Shown one piece after another: positions 1-7,264 of a DNA stretch of 17,511 nt. A program made the position numbers and the translations under genes. Origin of the DNA: Verrucomicrobiota bacterium (lineage in GTDB: Bacteria > Verrucomicrobiota > Kiritimatiellia > Kiritimatiellales > Tichowtungiaceae); NCBI GenBank assembly GCA_020853375.1, contig JADYZA010000045.1, forward strand, positions 1-17,511, read 5' to 3'. The notes below the pieces were generated by a model. It did no database searches, had not been told where the DNA came from, and saw nothing but the letters and a program-made list of their open reading frames with translations. Position 1 is the first letter of the stretch; each line of letters begins with the position of its first letter.

Positions 1-1217
1 CGAAGTTCGGAATGATCTGGTGGAAGCGTGACGAACCAAGCCTCATGCGGTTTAACGGAAAAGGAAATGCCGACAAGCCGCGCTTCACGCGGATCGAGTC
101 CGGTGGTTTCTGTGTCAAAACAAATGCATTTGTGTTTCCGAAGTTCGGAAGTCAGAGCTTTGCGTTCTTCCAAGGTTTGGACGGCGTGGTATGTGTGTTT
201 TACGTCGTCGATGGTTTTATAAACCGGTGAGGATTCTTCCGCCGGGGCCACGGGCGCTTGTTGTGTGGCGAAGTCGAAGAGATCTCCTTGTCCTCCTTTT
301 GGCGGCGGTGGGGCGTAGGAAGCGACGGTCGCAACCGGCGCGGCGGGTTTGCCGAAGAGCCGTTTGGAAAAAGCGGAGAATTCAAATTCCGAAAAGAGCG
401 CGGCGAGTTTTTCTTCGTCGAGTTTGCCGCGGTGTAATCCGTCCGGATCATAGTCGACCGGCGAATCGGTTTTGATGGTGACGAGCCATTTGCAGAGCCG
501 GGCGCGCTCCTTGTTGGCTTCGAGGTTTTCCTTGAGCTTACCTTTCAGTTCGCCGGTGTGTTCGAGCAGATTTTCAATCGAGCCATACTGCGCGATCAGC
601 TTTTGCGCGGTCTTGGGGCCGACGCCCGGCACGCCGGGAATATTGTCGGCGGCGTCGCCCGCGAGGCCGAGGATGTCGGTGACCTGATCGATGCGCTCGA
701 TCTCCCAGTATTTTAGCACTTCGGGAACGCCCATGATTTCCGGCGGCAGTCCGCTCTTGGCAGGTTTGTAGACGAAGGTGTGCGCGTCAACGAGCTGGGT
801 GAAATCTTTGTCCGGCGTGACCATGTAGGTGTCGAAGCCTTCTTTCTCCGCACGGCGGGCAAGCGTGCCGATCAGATCGTCGGCCTCAAAACCCTGCGCG
901 GTGATGATCGGAATGTTGAACGCCTTAAGGAATTCCTGAATGCAGGGACCAGCGGCGCGGATCTCTTCCGGCGTTTCCTCACGCTGGGCTTTGTATTCGG
1001 GAAACTTGTCGTGGCGGAACGTCGGCCCGGAAACGTCGAAGGCGACGGCGATGTGCGTCGGGCTGTGCTTTTCGATCAGTTCAAGCAGCGTATTGAGGAA
1101 ACCGAAGACGGCGGAAACATTGCGGCCCTTTGAGTTGATCATCGGATTACGCATGAAAGCGAAGTAGGACCGGTAAACCAGCGCCATGCCGTCGAGGAGA
1201 AATAGCTTTTTGCTCAT
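1..1217 (-). CDS. polA: DNA polymerase I, N-terminal part (runs off left edge)
   Basis: Replication and repair polymerase; the visible part removes RNA primers and nicked flaps. Reading leftward from the ATG at 1217 the frame stays open for 405 codons to the window edge. It begins MSKKLFLLDGMALVYRSYFA, the typical start of the 5'-3' exonuclease domain. Around 600-660 it encodes GDAADNIPGVPGVGPKTA, the helix-hairpin-helix 'DNIPGVPGIG' signature. A Pro/Gly-rich linker follows near 240-330. The 3'-5' exonuclease domain then begins, with exo I motif FDTETTG; D368 and E370 are the metal-binding acidic residues, so proofreading looks retained at least at motif I. The polymerase domain lies outside the window. 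It is the last of four minus-strand genes, 63 bp after the AI-2E permease gene. The family assignment is firm. Confidence 0.95.
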   Translation of the reverse strand, partial: MSKKLFLLDGMALVYRSYFAFMRNPMINSKGRNVSAVFGFLNTLLELIEKHSPTHIAVAFDVSGPTFRHDKFPEYKAQREETPEEIRAAGPCIQEFLKAFNIPIITAQGFEADDLIGTLARRAEKEGFDTYMVTPDKDFTQLVDAHTFVYKPAKSGLPPEIMGVPEVLKYWEIERIDQVTDILGLAGDAADNIPGVPGVGPKTAQKLIAQYGSIENLLEHTGELKGKLKENLEANKERARLCKWLVTIKTDSPVDYDPDGLHRGKLDEEKLAALFSEFEFSAFSKRLFGKPAAPVATVASYAPPPPKGGQGDLFDFATQQAPVAPAEESSPVYKTIDDVKHTYHAVQTLEERKALTSELRKHKCICFDTETTGLDPREARLVGISFSVKPHEAWFVTLPPDHSEL

Positions 1218-1238
1218 GCAGGGGAGTGTAATCAAAAA

Positions 1239-1252
1239 TCCAAAGGTTGGAA
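1239..1252 (-). repeat. Small palindrome TCCAA-N3-TTGGA with T-tail, between perM-like gene and polA
   Basis: On the minus strand TTCCAA, three bases, then TTGGA is followed directly by five T (complement of 1234-1238). It could act as a weak terminator or attenuator between the AI-2E permease gene and polA, although a 5-6 bp stem with a 3-nt loop is marginal. The same TCCAA-N3-TTGG pattern recurs twice at 13272-13306, so I list it as a dispersed repeat first and a possible terminator second. Confidence 0.4.
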
Positions 1253-1280
1253 GAATTTAACCCGCTCCTTGAAAAACAGA

Positions 1281-2354
1281 TCACTCTTTGTCGGGCGGGG
1301 CTTCCAGTTTGTGGCTCGCGGTATACTCCCGCATCAGCGCGTAGCCGACGGAGAGCAGGACTGGCCCGAGGAAAAGTCCGATGAATCCGAAGGTGATCAC
1401 GCCGCCGATTGCACCGAGCAGGACGACGATAAACGGCAGGTTTGAGCCGCGGCTGATTAGATACGGACGAACCAGATTATCGATTCCGCTGATGACGAAA
1501 AAGCCCCATACGGCCAGGAATACGCCCCATCCAGCATGACCGGTGTAGAACAGCCAGATGGATGCCGGTATCCAGACGAACGGCGTTCCGCCGGGAATTA
1601 ACGCCAGCAGGAAGGTCAGCAGTCCCAGCAGGAACGGCGATGGAACTCCGGCGATCCAAAATCCGAATGCCGCCATAATCGCCTGCACCAGCGCTGTGCC
1701 GATGATGCCGTAAACGACGCTGCGAACGGTGTTGCCGGCAACTGAAAGCAGGCGCTGTGAGACGTCGCCCGCGATGCGCTGCGCTCCGGCGGAAATCCGC
1801 ACCGTCATGCGCTCGCCGTCCCGGTAGAACACGAACACGATGACTACGCTCAAGGCCAGCTGAAGAATGCCTTTTCCGAAATCAATACTGTGCGTCAGCA
1901 GCCATTTTCCGACTCCCACGCCGACGGATTTTATTCCTTCGGACAGCCAACCGGTCTCTTTTGCGATTTCCGGCCAGGAGTGTTTGATCGCTGGTCCAAT
2001 CCATGGAAGATTTTGCAACCATGCTGGGGCTTCAGTCGGCAGGCCACCTTGAAGGATACCGAACAATTCCTCGAACCGTGCCATGTTTCCCGCAAGAGTG
2101 ATTCCCGCCAACACGAATGGGAGCACCATGACGAGCGTGATCAGAAGGGTCATTATTAAGGCGGCCAGTGTGCGGCGTCCTTTCATCCAGCCTTCCAGTT
2201 TGAGCATCAGCGGCCAGGTGGTGTAGGTGAGTACGGAGGCCCACAGAATTGCGGACACGAATGGACGCAATACCACCAGGCAGCCTGCGGCCAGTACCGC
2301 CACGGCGGTCACAGCGGCCACGGCTTCAATCCGATTCATATTTTTGAGCATCAT
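1281..2354 (-). CDS. AI-2E/PerM family transporter (YdiK-like membrane permease)
   Basis: A 357-aa polytopic inner-membrane protein of the AI-2E transporter superfamily (YdiK, TqsA, PerM). The family exports small molecules or acts as an antiporter, and the substrate cannot be told from sequence. Two N-terminal hydrophobic segments are seen (residues about 10-45, with the family-like 'LRPFVSAILWASVLTYTTWPL', and about 60-90). A variable middle part follows, then a C-terminal hydrophobic block with LLGLLTFLLALIPGGTPFVW, close to the family's 'IPxxGP' region, and GSNLPFIVVLLGAIGG then FGFIGLFLGPVLL, the best-conserved signature. The start is supported by AAGGAG six bases before the first of two adjacent ATGs. 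It lies 51 bp downstream of the kup remnant on the same strand, with no terminator between. The stop is TGA, which matters for reading the TGA in kup. Confidence 0.9.
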   Translation of the reverse strand: MMLKNMNRIEAVAAVTAVAVLAAGCLVVLRPFVSAILWASVLTYTTWPLMLKLEGWMKGRRTLAALIMTLLITLVMVLPFVLAGITLAGNMARFEELFGILQGGLPTEAPAWLQNLPWIGPAIKHSWPEIAKETGWLSEGIKSVGVGVGKWLLTHSIDFGKGILQLALSVVIVFVFYRDGERMTVRISAGAQRIAGDVSQRLLSVAGNTVRSVVYGIIGTALVQAIMAAFGFWIAGVPSPFLLGLLTFLLALIPGGTPFVWIPASIWLFYTGHAGWGVFLAVWGFFVISGIDNLVRPYLISRGSNLPFIVVLLGAIGGVITFGFIGLFLGPVLLSVGYALMREYTASHKLEAPPDKE

Positions 2355-2405
2355 GAGAGACTCCTTATTTCCGCTGGCAAGCGATCCGGCGTCGATTCTA
2401 GCCCG

Positions 2406-4286
2406 TTATATTTCTATTTGCATACCCATTTCAACCACACGGTTGGCGGGCAGACCGAAGAAAGCGGTGGCCGATTGGGCGTTACGGGACATCAGCACTA
2501 GGAGGCGTTTTCTCCACATGGCCATTCCTTTGGCCGGTGTTACGACGAGCGTTTCGCGGCTGAGGACGAAGGTGCAGGCGTTCGGGTACAGATCGAGGCC
2601 GAGCACGCGGCATCCGGCAAAAATTTCACCGATGGCGGCTTTTTCCATAAATCCGTAACGGGCTGTTGCGCGGTGGAAGCCGTTGGTCAGGGTTTCCACG
2701 TGGATGCGTTCGTCGGGATTCACGTAGGGTTCGTCAGCGGCAAGAATGGTGAGTAGAACCACGCGTTCATGTACGGAGCGGTTGAGTTTGAAATTATGGA
2801 GTAGAGCCAGCGGCGTTCCAAGAAGACTGCCGGACATGTAGACGGCGGTTCCGGGTACGCGTACCGCATGGCCAAGACTCAGATCGTCGAGGAAGCTTTC
2901 CAGCGGCAGTAACCGTTCCTTCATATGGCGGCTGAGAATTCGGCGACCCGTCCGCCACGTGGTCATTACAGCCAAAAATCCGGCGGCGACCACCAGCGGG
3001 AGCCAGCCGCCGCGCCAGATTTTCAGCACGTTTGCGGCGAAGAACAGAATTTCAATGGAAAGTAGACATATGCATAACGCGCTGGCCCACACCACATTCC
3101 AGCCCCAGCGTTTACGAGCCACAATAAAGAACAGAATTGTGGTGGCGATCATGGTTAGCGTGACGGCTACTCCGTAGGCGGCGGCCAGATTGGCCGATGA
3201 ACGGAAGCCGAGCACCATGGCCAGGCAACAGACGAGCAGAAAGTTGTTGATGACCGGAAGATAAACCTGTCCGCGCTGTTCTGACGACGTATGGCGGATT
3301 TCCATGCGGGGCAGGTAGCCCATTTGGATCGCCTGCATGGTCAGGGAAAACGCGCCGGAGATGAGGGCCTGCGAGGCGATGACGGATGCGGCTGTGGCCA
3401 GAGCGACCAGCGGGTAGAGTGCCCAGTCGGGAGCGAGCATGTAGAAGGGATTTACCAGGGCTTCCGGTTGTTTGAGAATCAGCGCGCCCTGTCCGAAGTA
3501 GTTTAGAATCAGAGCCGGGAACGCGATGAAAAACCAGCCTAGCCGGATGGGGCGGGGTCCGAAGTGGCCAAGGTCAGCATAAAGAGCTTCCGCGCCGGTC
3601 ACTGTCAGAAATACCGCGCCCATGACTACGAAACCGATTTTTCCGCTGGTTAGAAGAAAGTTGATGCCGTGCCAGGGCGAAAGCGCGGCCAGCACTTCGG
3701 GAGCCATTACGATGCCGCGCAGTCCAAGGATGGCGAGAACGGCGAACCAAACCAGCATGACGGGTCAGAATACACTGCCGACTTTTCCGGGACCTTTACG
3801 TTGGAAGGCGAAGATGGCAATCAGCAGGCCCAGACTTAAAGGAACGATCCAGGATTCGAAAAACGGTGTGGCGACATTCAGCCCTTCGATCGCGCCAAGC
3901 ACGGTGATGCAGGGCGTGATCATGCCATCGCCGTAGAGCAGGCTTGCGCCGAGCAGTGCGATCATTACCAGAACGGCGCGGCGTTTCCCACGGTTGGCTT
4001 CATCGGCGCGAGTCAGAGCGAACAGGGCCAGAATGCCGCCTTCGCCGTGATTGTCTGCCCGTAGAATGAAGGTTACATATTTCAGACAGACGATCAGGGT
4101 TAGTGTCCAGATCACGAGCGAGAGAATGCCGAGAATGTTCGGAGCTGTAGGCGCCAGTCCGATGGAGCCGTGAAAGCACTCGCGCAAGGCATACAGCGGG
4201 CTGGTGCCAATATCCCCGAACACAACGCCCAAGGCGCATACAATCAGCCCAGCTGTTTTCCGGCGGCTCATTTCAACAGTTTGCAT
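2406..4286 (-). pseudogene. kup: Kup potassium uptake transporter interrupted by one in-frame TGA
   Basis: The Kup family carries out proton-coupled K+ uptake at the inner membrane. Both halves lie in the same frame. Residues 1-173 (4286-3768) contain the signature GVVFGDIGTSPLYALRECF and DNHGEGGILALFAL, and end in GKVGSVF. Codon 174 is TGA (3767-3765), and the frame then continues PVMLVWFAVLAILGLRGI to a TAA at 2406. Total length is 626 codons, the normal size for Kup, so nothing else is missing. Family members usually have a small residue (G or A) where the TGA sits, so one GGA to TGA change explains it. The second half could restart at the ATG at 3758, but no Shine-Dalgarno precedes it and it would lack the first transmembrane helices. 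It may be a recent nonsense mutation, a sequencing error, or a readthrough site (UGA followed by C is a leaky context). It lies 57 bp downstream of an EIIA gene, probably in one transcript. Confidence 0.88.
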
Positions 4287-4343
4287 AGTTGTATTCTTTT
4301 CGATAAGGCTTGGAAGATCGTCGGTGCATCAGATGACGGATTC

Positions 4344-4790
4344 CTACGCAGTCAGTAGATCAAAAATCTCATCGGTCGATGTGGTTTTAAGCAGTTTTTC
4401 GCGCAGTTCCTGACGGCCTAGTAGTTTGCTGATTTCCGCCAAAAACTGAATATGCGGACCCGTCCGGTTTTCTGGGGAGAGTGTTATGATAAAAATATGG
4501 GAACGCTTTCCGTCCATGGCGGCGAAGTCGACGCCGCGCCGATGGATGGCGACTGCGGCGACCAGCTCATCTACCGCGTTGGTTTTTCCGTGCGGGATGG
4601 CCACACCGTTTTGCATGCCCGTGGACATTTTTTCTTCCCGATCCAGAATGGCCTGCACCACGGCGGCGCAGTCGGTGAGCTTTCCGGCGACAGACATGGC
4701 GGCAACCATCTCTTCGATGACACCCTGTTTGGTGTCAGCTGTCAGCTCCGGCAGGATCGAATCTCTGGTGAGAATCTTCTTTAGGTTCAT
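4344..4790 (-). CDS. ptsN: PTS EIIA-Ntr family protein (copy 1, upstream of kup)
   Basis: A 148-aa fructose/nitrogen-type EIIA domain, cytoplasmic, accepting phosphate from HPr/NPr on a histidine. Phospho-site motif NGVAIPHGKT places the active His at residue 67. LDREEKMSTGMQ before it and TGPHIQFLAEISKLL after it are family hallmarks. There is no EIIB or EIIC gene nearby, so a regulatory rather than sugar-transport role is likely. In E. coli EIIA-Ntr controls potassium systems (TrkA, KdpD), and here the next gene is a Kup transporter. An AGGA lies eight bases before the ATG. It is transcribed away from a sister EIIA gene across a shared control region. The symbol ptsN is by family; which of the two copies is orthologous to E. 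coli ptsN is not decidable here. Confidence 0.9.
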   Translation of the reverse strand: MNLKKILTRDSILPELTADTKQGVIEEMVAAMSVAGKLTDCAAVVQAILDREEKMSTGMQNGVAIPHGKTNAVDELVAAVAIHRRGVDFAAMDGKRSHIFIITLSPENRTGPHIQFLAEISKLLGRQELREKLLKTTSTDEIFDLLTA

Positions 4791-4904
4791 GATGGATTCC
4801 TAACATGCAACAAATGCGCCGCCATTCTGCCCTTCAGCGATACGCGGTCAATTAAAAATCAGGAGAAAAGCAGAATCCGGACTATTTCGCGTGAGCATCC
4901 ACGC

Positions 4905-4933
4905 TTATAAAATAAAAACCAATTGACCGGTAA
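4905..4933 (-). promoter_or_regulatory. Candidate sigma70-type promoter for ptsN copy 1-kup
   Basis: On the minus strand TTACCG (4933-4928), a 17-bp spacer and TTATAA (4910-4905) match a housekeeping promoter reasonably. The predicted transcript would start near 4898, giving a leader of about 110 nt before the EIIA gene. Its -35 box shares base 4928 with the -35 box of the opposite promoter, so the two should compete for polymerase. This is pattern matching only. Confidence 0.4.
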
Positions 4934-4937
4934 TTGG
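4919..4937. promoter_or_regulatory. Palindromic block over the overlapping divergent -35 boxes
   Basis: CCAATT (4919-4924) and AATTGG (4932-4937) are perfect inverted arms around G plus the self-complementary ACCGGT (4926-4931). The block covers both candidate -35 boxes, so one bound protein could control the EIIA-kup and EIIA-ATP synthase transcripts together. No regulator gene is present in the window. Confidence 0.35.
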
Positions 4938-4950
4938 CTGCTGGTATAAA
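4923..4950 (+). promoter_or_regulatory. Candidate sigma70-type promoter for ptsN copy 2-atp operon
   Basis: TTGACC (4923-4928), a 16-bp spacer and TATAAA (4945-4950) form the best promoter match in the divergent region. The start site would be near 4957, leaving a leader of about 90 nt before the ATG at 5046. The -10 box lies in the centre of an imperfect inverted repeat (CTGCTGG at 4938-4944, CCAACAG at 4952-4958), a plausible repressor site. A second good -10-like TATGAT occurs at 5001-5006 but has no well-spaced -35. Confidence 0.5.
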
Positions 4951-5045
4951 CCCAACAGTGTTTCCCATAGGTTTTGACGCAAATAAACGGTTTCCGCTCG
5001 TATGATCTACAGCATCTAAGACGCACTTTTTCCGAAGGGATGGAT

Positions 5046-5510
5046 ATGGCCAATGAGATTTTAAGAAGCAGTCTGGATCCCGCCTGTATCCGGGTTGAAT
5101 TGAATTCCAATGATCGGAATGAAGCTATCCGTGAGCTGGTCGGGTTGATCCGCACCAAACATCATTTGCGCAATGCGGAAGATCTCGTCGGCGTGGTGCT
5201 GGATCGCGAACAGAAGATGAGCACCAGTTTGGAGAACGGCATAGCGGTTCCTCACGGCAAGTCCGCCTCGATTGACAGACTTCTGGTGGCGGTCGGATTG
5301 AAACAGAAGGGTATTGATTTCAAAAGCACCGATGGCCAGCCTTCAAAAATTATCATCCTGATTCTGGCACCTGCGTCACAGAGCGGACCTCACGTGCGCT
5401 GTCTGGCCGAGATCGGGCGGCTGCTACAATCGGAAGCCAACCGGAAAAAGATGCTGGCGGCAAAGGATGCTGAAACCATTTTTAAGATCATGACGGACAC
5501 AGGCGCTTAA
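5046..5510 (+). CDS. PTS EIIA-Ntr family protein (copy 2, heads the atp operon)
   Basis: A 154-aa EIIA domain, paralogous to the gene at 4344-4790 with the same motifs in the same order: LDREQKMSTSLENG, then GIAVPHGKS with the phospho-acceptor His at residue 70, then SGPHVRCLAEIGRLL. I chose the ATG at 5046 because AAGGG (5035-5039) sits six bases upstream; the ATG at 5040 lies too close to it, and a TTG further up (4974) would add residues unlike the family. The stop is only 3 nt before atpB, so the two genes are almost certainly co-transcribed and translationally coupled. This physical link to ATP synthase suggests a PTS-phosphorylation input to energy or ion homeostasis, which is inference. 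No sugar-specific EIIB/EIIC is seen. Confidence 0.9.
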   Translation: MANEILRSSLDPACIRVELNSNDRNEAIRELVGLIRTKHHLRNAEDLVGVVLDREQKMSTSLENGIAVPHGKSASIDRLLVAVGLKQKGIDFKSTDGQPSKIIILILAPASQSGPHVRCLAEIGRLLQSEANRKKMLAAKDAETIFKIMTDTGA

Positions 5511-5513
5511 ACC

Positions 5514-6494
5514 ATGCGAGAAAAAACATCCATCCAGCCCTTTGACGGGTTGATCCCGGGTTGTCGCTGGATGCGTGTGCTTCTTGCTACCGTTCTGATT
5601 GGTTCCGCCGGATTGCTGTTTGCTGATGCGGGAACGAACGGACTGGAGATGAGTTCCTCGCAGTTGGCCTCTTCGCACGGTTCGGTTGTGGAAGAAGAGG
5701 AACATCTGCCAGCCAGCGCGCCGGTGATTTTCACGATGGCTGGCGTGCCGATAACCACTTCAATGCTCACTGGCTGGATGGCCGCTTTTATCCTGATAGG
5801 TGTCTCGGTACGGTTTCGTCAGCAGGTTCGCGCTGGACGGAATACATTGTTTACCGGTGCTATCGAATCGCTGGTCATATTTTTGCACGACTTTTTAGCG
5901 GACATTATGGGCGAGAAACTGGCTCAGAAGACATTCTGGCTGCTGGGGTCTTTTTTCGTTTTCATCCTCTGTTCCAACTGGTTGGGTTTGTTTCCAGGCA
6001 TTGGAAGCATCGGCTGGGGTCATGAAACGGAACATATGTTCAAAGTAACCCTGCCGCTTTTTCGGGGCGTGAATGCCGACCTCAACACCACGCTGGCGCT
6101 TGGCGCGCTGTTTTTCCTATTCTCGTTACTCTGGGCGTGGAAGGAAAACGGACCGATCGGCATCCTGAAGCACATTTTCGCCCCGAAAGGCGGCACGAAG
6201 GGCGTTATGCTTTTCGTCATGTCGGTGGTGTTTCTAGCGGTAGGCTTTCTGGAGGTTTTTTCCATCATCATTCGTCCGTTTTCGCTGGCGCTCCGGTTAT
6301 ATGGCAATGTTTTTGCCGGAGAAGTGATGCTCGAAACCATGTTGCATAAAGTTCCTGCTCTTGGCTGGTTGCTTCCCGTGCCGTTTTATCTGATGGAAGT
6401 TCTGGTCGGACTCATTCAAGCCTTTGTTTTTACCCTGCTTTCCTCGGTTTTTGTTATGTTAATTTGCAGTCACGAGAGTACAGAAGAACATTAA
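5514..6494 (+). CDS. atpB: ATP synthase F0 subunit a, with N-terminal extension
   Basis: Membrane stator subunit that forms the two proton half-channels next to the c ring. At 326 aa it is longer than E. coli subunit a (271). The first roughly 70 residues are extra: a hydrophobic signal-like stretch (residues about 20-37, MRVLLATVLIGSAGLLFADA) and an acidic, Ser-rich segment. The core has FWLLGSFFVFILCSNWLGLFPG, ADLNTTLALGALFF, and IIRPFSLALRLYGNVFAGE, where R261 corresponds to the essential Arg210 of E. coli; it ends with LVGLIQAFVFTLLSSVFV. The first ATG is 4 nt after the EIIA stop. The ATG at 5571 (M20), directly before the signal-like stretch, is a possible alternative start; neither has a strong Shine-Dalgarno. 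Confidence 0.95.
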   Translation: MREKTSIQPFDGLIPGCRWMRVLLATVLIGSAGLLFADAGTNGLEMSSSQLASSHGSVVEEEEHLPASAPVIFTMAGVPITTSMLTGWMAAFILIGVSVRFRQQVRAGRNTLFTGAIESLVIFLHDFLADIMGEKLAQKTFWLLGSFFVFILCSNWLGLFPGIGSIGWGHETEHMFKVTLPLFRGVNADLNTTLALGALFFLFSLLWAWKENGPIGILKHIFAPKGGTKGVMLFVMSVVFLAVGFLEVFSIIIRPFSLALRLYGNVFAGEVMLETMLHKVPALGWLLPVPFYLMEVLVGLIQAFVFTLLSSVFVMLICSHESTEEH

Positions 6495-6515
6495 TTCAAA
6501 AGGAGATAGAATAAT

Positions 6516-6701
6516 ATGACTCCATCCATGCATATCGGTATTGCGGCGGCGGCGGTCGCTCTCAGTGTAGGAATTATCGGCTACGGCGCTGTGATGGCGG
6601 TGGGACGGAATCCGGGCGCAAGTGCTAAAATCTTGGTTCAGTCGATTTTGGCCATCGCCTTTGCTGAAGCTATTGTATTTTACGTTATCTTCCTGAAGTG
6701 A
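6516..6701 (+). CDS. atpE: ATP synthase F0 subunit c, unusually short
   Basis: Rotor-ring subunit, a two-helix hairpin carrying the ion-binding carboxylate. Only 61 aa, against about 79 in E. coli. Helix 1 spans roughly residues 7-29, the cytoplasmic loop is R31-N32-P33, and helix 2 spans about 36-60 with the ion-binding Glu at 51 (AFAEAIVFY). The distance from loop Pro to Glu is 18 residues, exactly as in E. coli (P43 to D61), so the missing residues are at the two periplasmic ends. No helix-1 Gln and no Ser after the Glu are present, so proton rather than sodium coupling is likely. The start is well supported: AAAAGGAGA (6499-6507) lies eight bases before the ATG, the strongest Shine-Dalgarno in the operon, as expected for the most abundant subunit. 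The stop is TGA. Confidence 0.93.
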   Translation: MTPSMHIGIAAAAVALSVGIIGYGAVMAVGRNPGASAKILVQSILAIAFAEAIVFYVIFLK

Positions 6702-6714
6702 ACGCAGGAACACT

Positions 6715-7260
6715 ATGACAACACTGTTTATTCTGGCGACAATCGAAAACCCGCTTCCGAAGTTCGGGGTCAATTGGTATGACTTGATCTCGCAGGCCAT
6801 TGCGTTTCTGATCATCGCCTGGATACTGAATAAGTTCGTGTTCAAGACCGTGATGAAAACAGTGGCGGACCGGCGGAAAGAAGCCGAAGAAGCCGCCGCC
6901 CATAACGAGAGGATCCGTCACGAACTTCAGGCCGCCGAAGAGGCTCGCAGAGGAGTGCTGCATAAAGCTCAGGAACAGGCTGATAAGGTGGTGTCTGAGG
7001 CCAAAGCCAACGTGGCCGAACTGCTCGAGCAGGAAAAAATCCGCTGCGAACTGCTGGGTAACGAAATGCTGACCAAGGCGCGGGAAGATGCTCTGCTCGA
7101 TCAGGCTCGCCTGAAAACAGAACTTAGAGCCGAACTCGCGACGATGATTGTCAGTCTCACTGCAAAACTGGCGCAGATGAATCTTACTGCGGCAGACCGC
7201 GACCGGCTGTTGCAGGCGGCGATTAAAGAAATTGCCGTCGAACCTTCGCAGGAAAAATAA
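6715..7260 (+). CDS. atpF: ATP synthase F0 subunit b
   Basis: Peripheral-stalk subunit linking membrane a to the F1 head. 181 aa. A single membrane helix occupies residues about 25-43 (ISQAIAFLIIAWILNKFVF), preceded by a short periplasmic segment with FGVNWYDL. The rest is a long charged, Ala/Glu/Arg-rich region, predicted coiled coil (residues about 50-150), for example ADRRKEAEEAAAHNERIRHE. Only one b gene is present, so a b homodimer is expected rather than the b/b' pair of phototrophs. An AGGA precedes the ATG by six bases, and the gene sits 13 bp after atpE. The stop overlaps the upstream region of atpH. Confidence 0.93.
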   Translation: MTTLFILATIENPLPKFGVNWYDLISQAIAFLIIAWILNKFVFKTVMKTVADRRKEAEEAAAHNERIRHELQAAEEARRGVLHKAQEQADKVVSEAKANVAELLEQEKIRCELLGNEMLTKAREDALLDQARLKTELRAELATMIVSLTAKLAQMNLTAADRDRLLQAAIKEIAVEPSQEK

Positions 7261-7264
7261 GGTC

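Noticed and set aside
780..1133. Plus-strand ORF of 117 codons
   Set aside because: It lies fully within polA, which is clearly coding on the minus strand with conserved exonuclease motifs.
3765..3767. TGA in kup read as glycine (alternative code) or selenocysteine
   Set aside because: TGA ends the AI-2E, atpE and CPBP genes in this window, so the standard code applies. Kup is not a selenoprotein family and no SECIS-like hairpin was evident just after the TGA.
4974..5045. Longer EIIA copy 2 starting at TTG 4974
   Set aside because: It would overlap the promoter region, has no Shine-Dalgarno, and its residues do not resemble the family. AAGGG sits correctly before the ATG at 5046.
6516..6701. 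Sodium-type ATP synthase
   Set aside because: Subunit c lacks the helix-1 Gln and the Ser after the carboxylate that mark sodium binding. The operon order is also the standard one, not the N-ATPase order.
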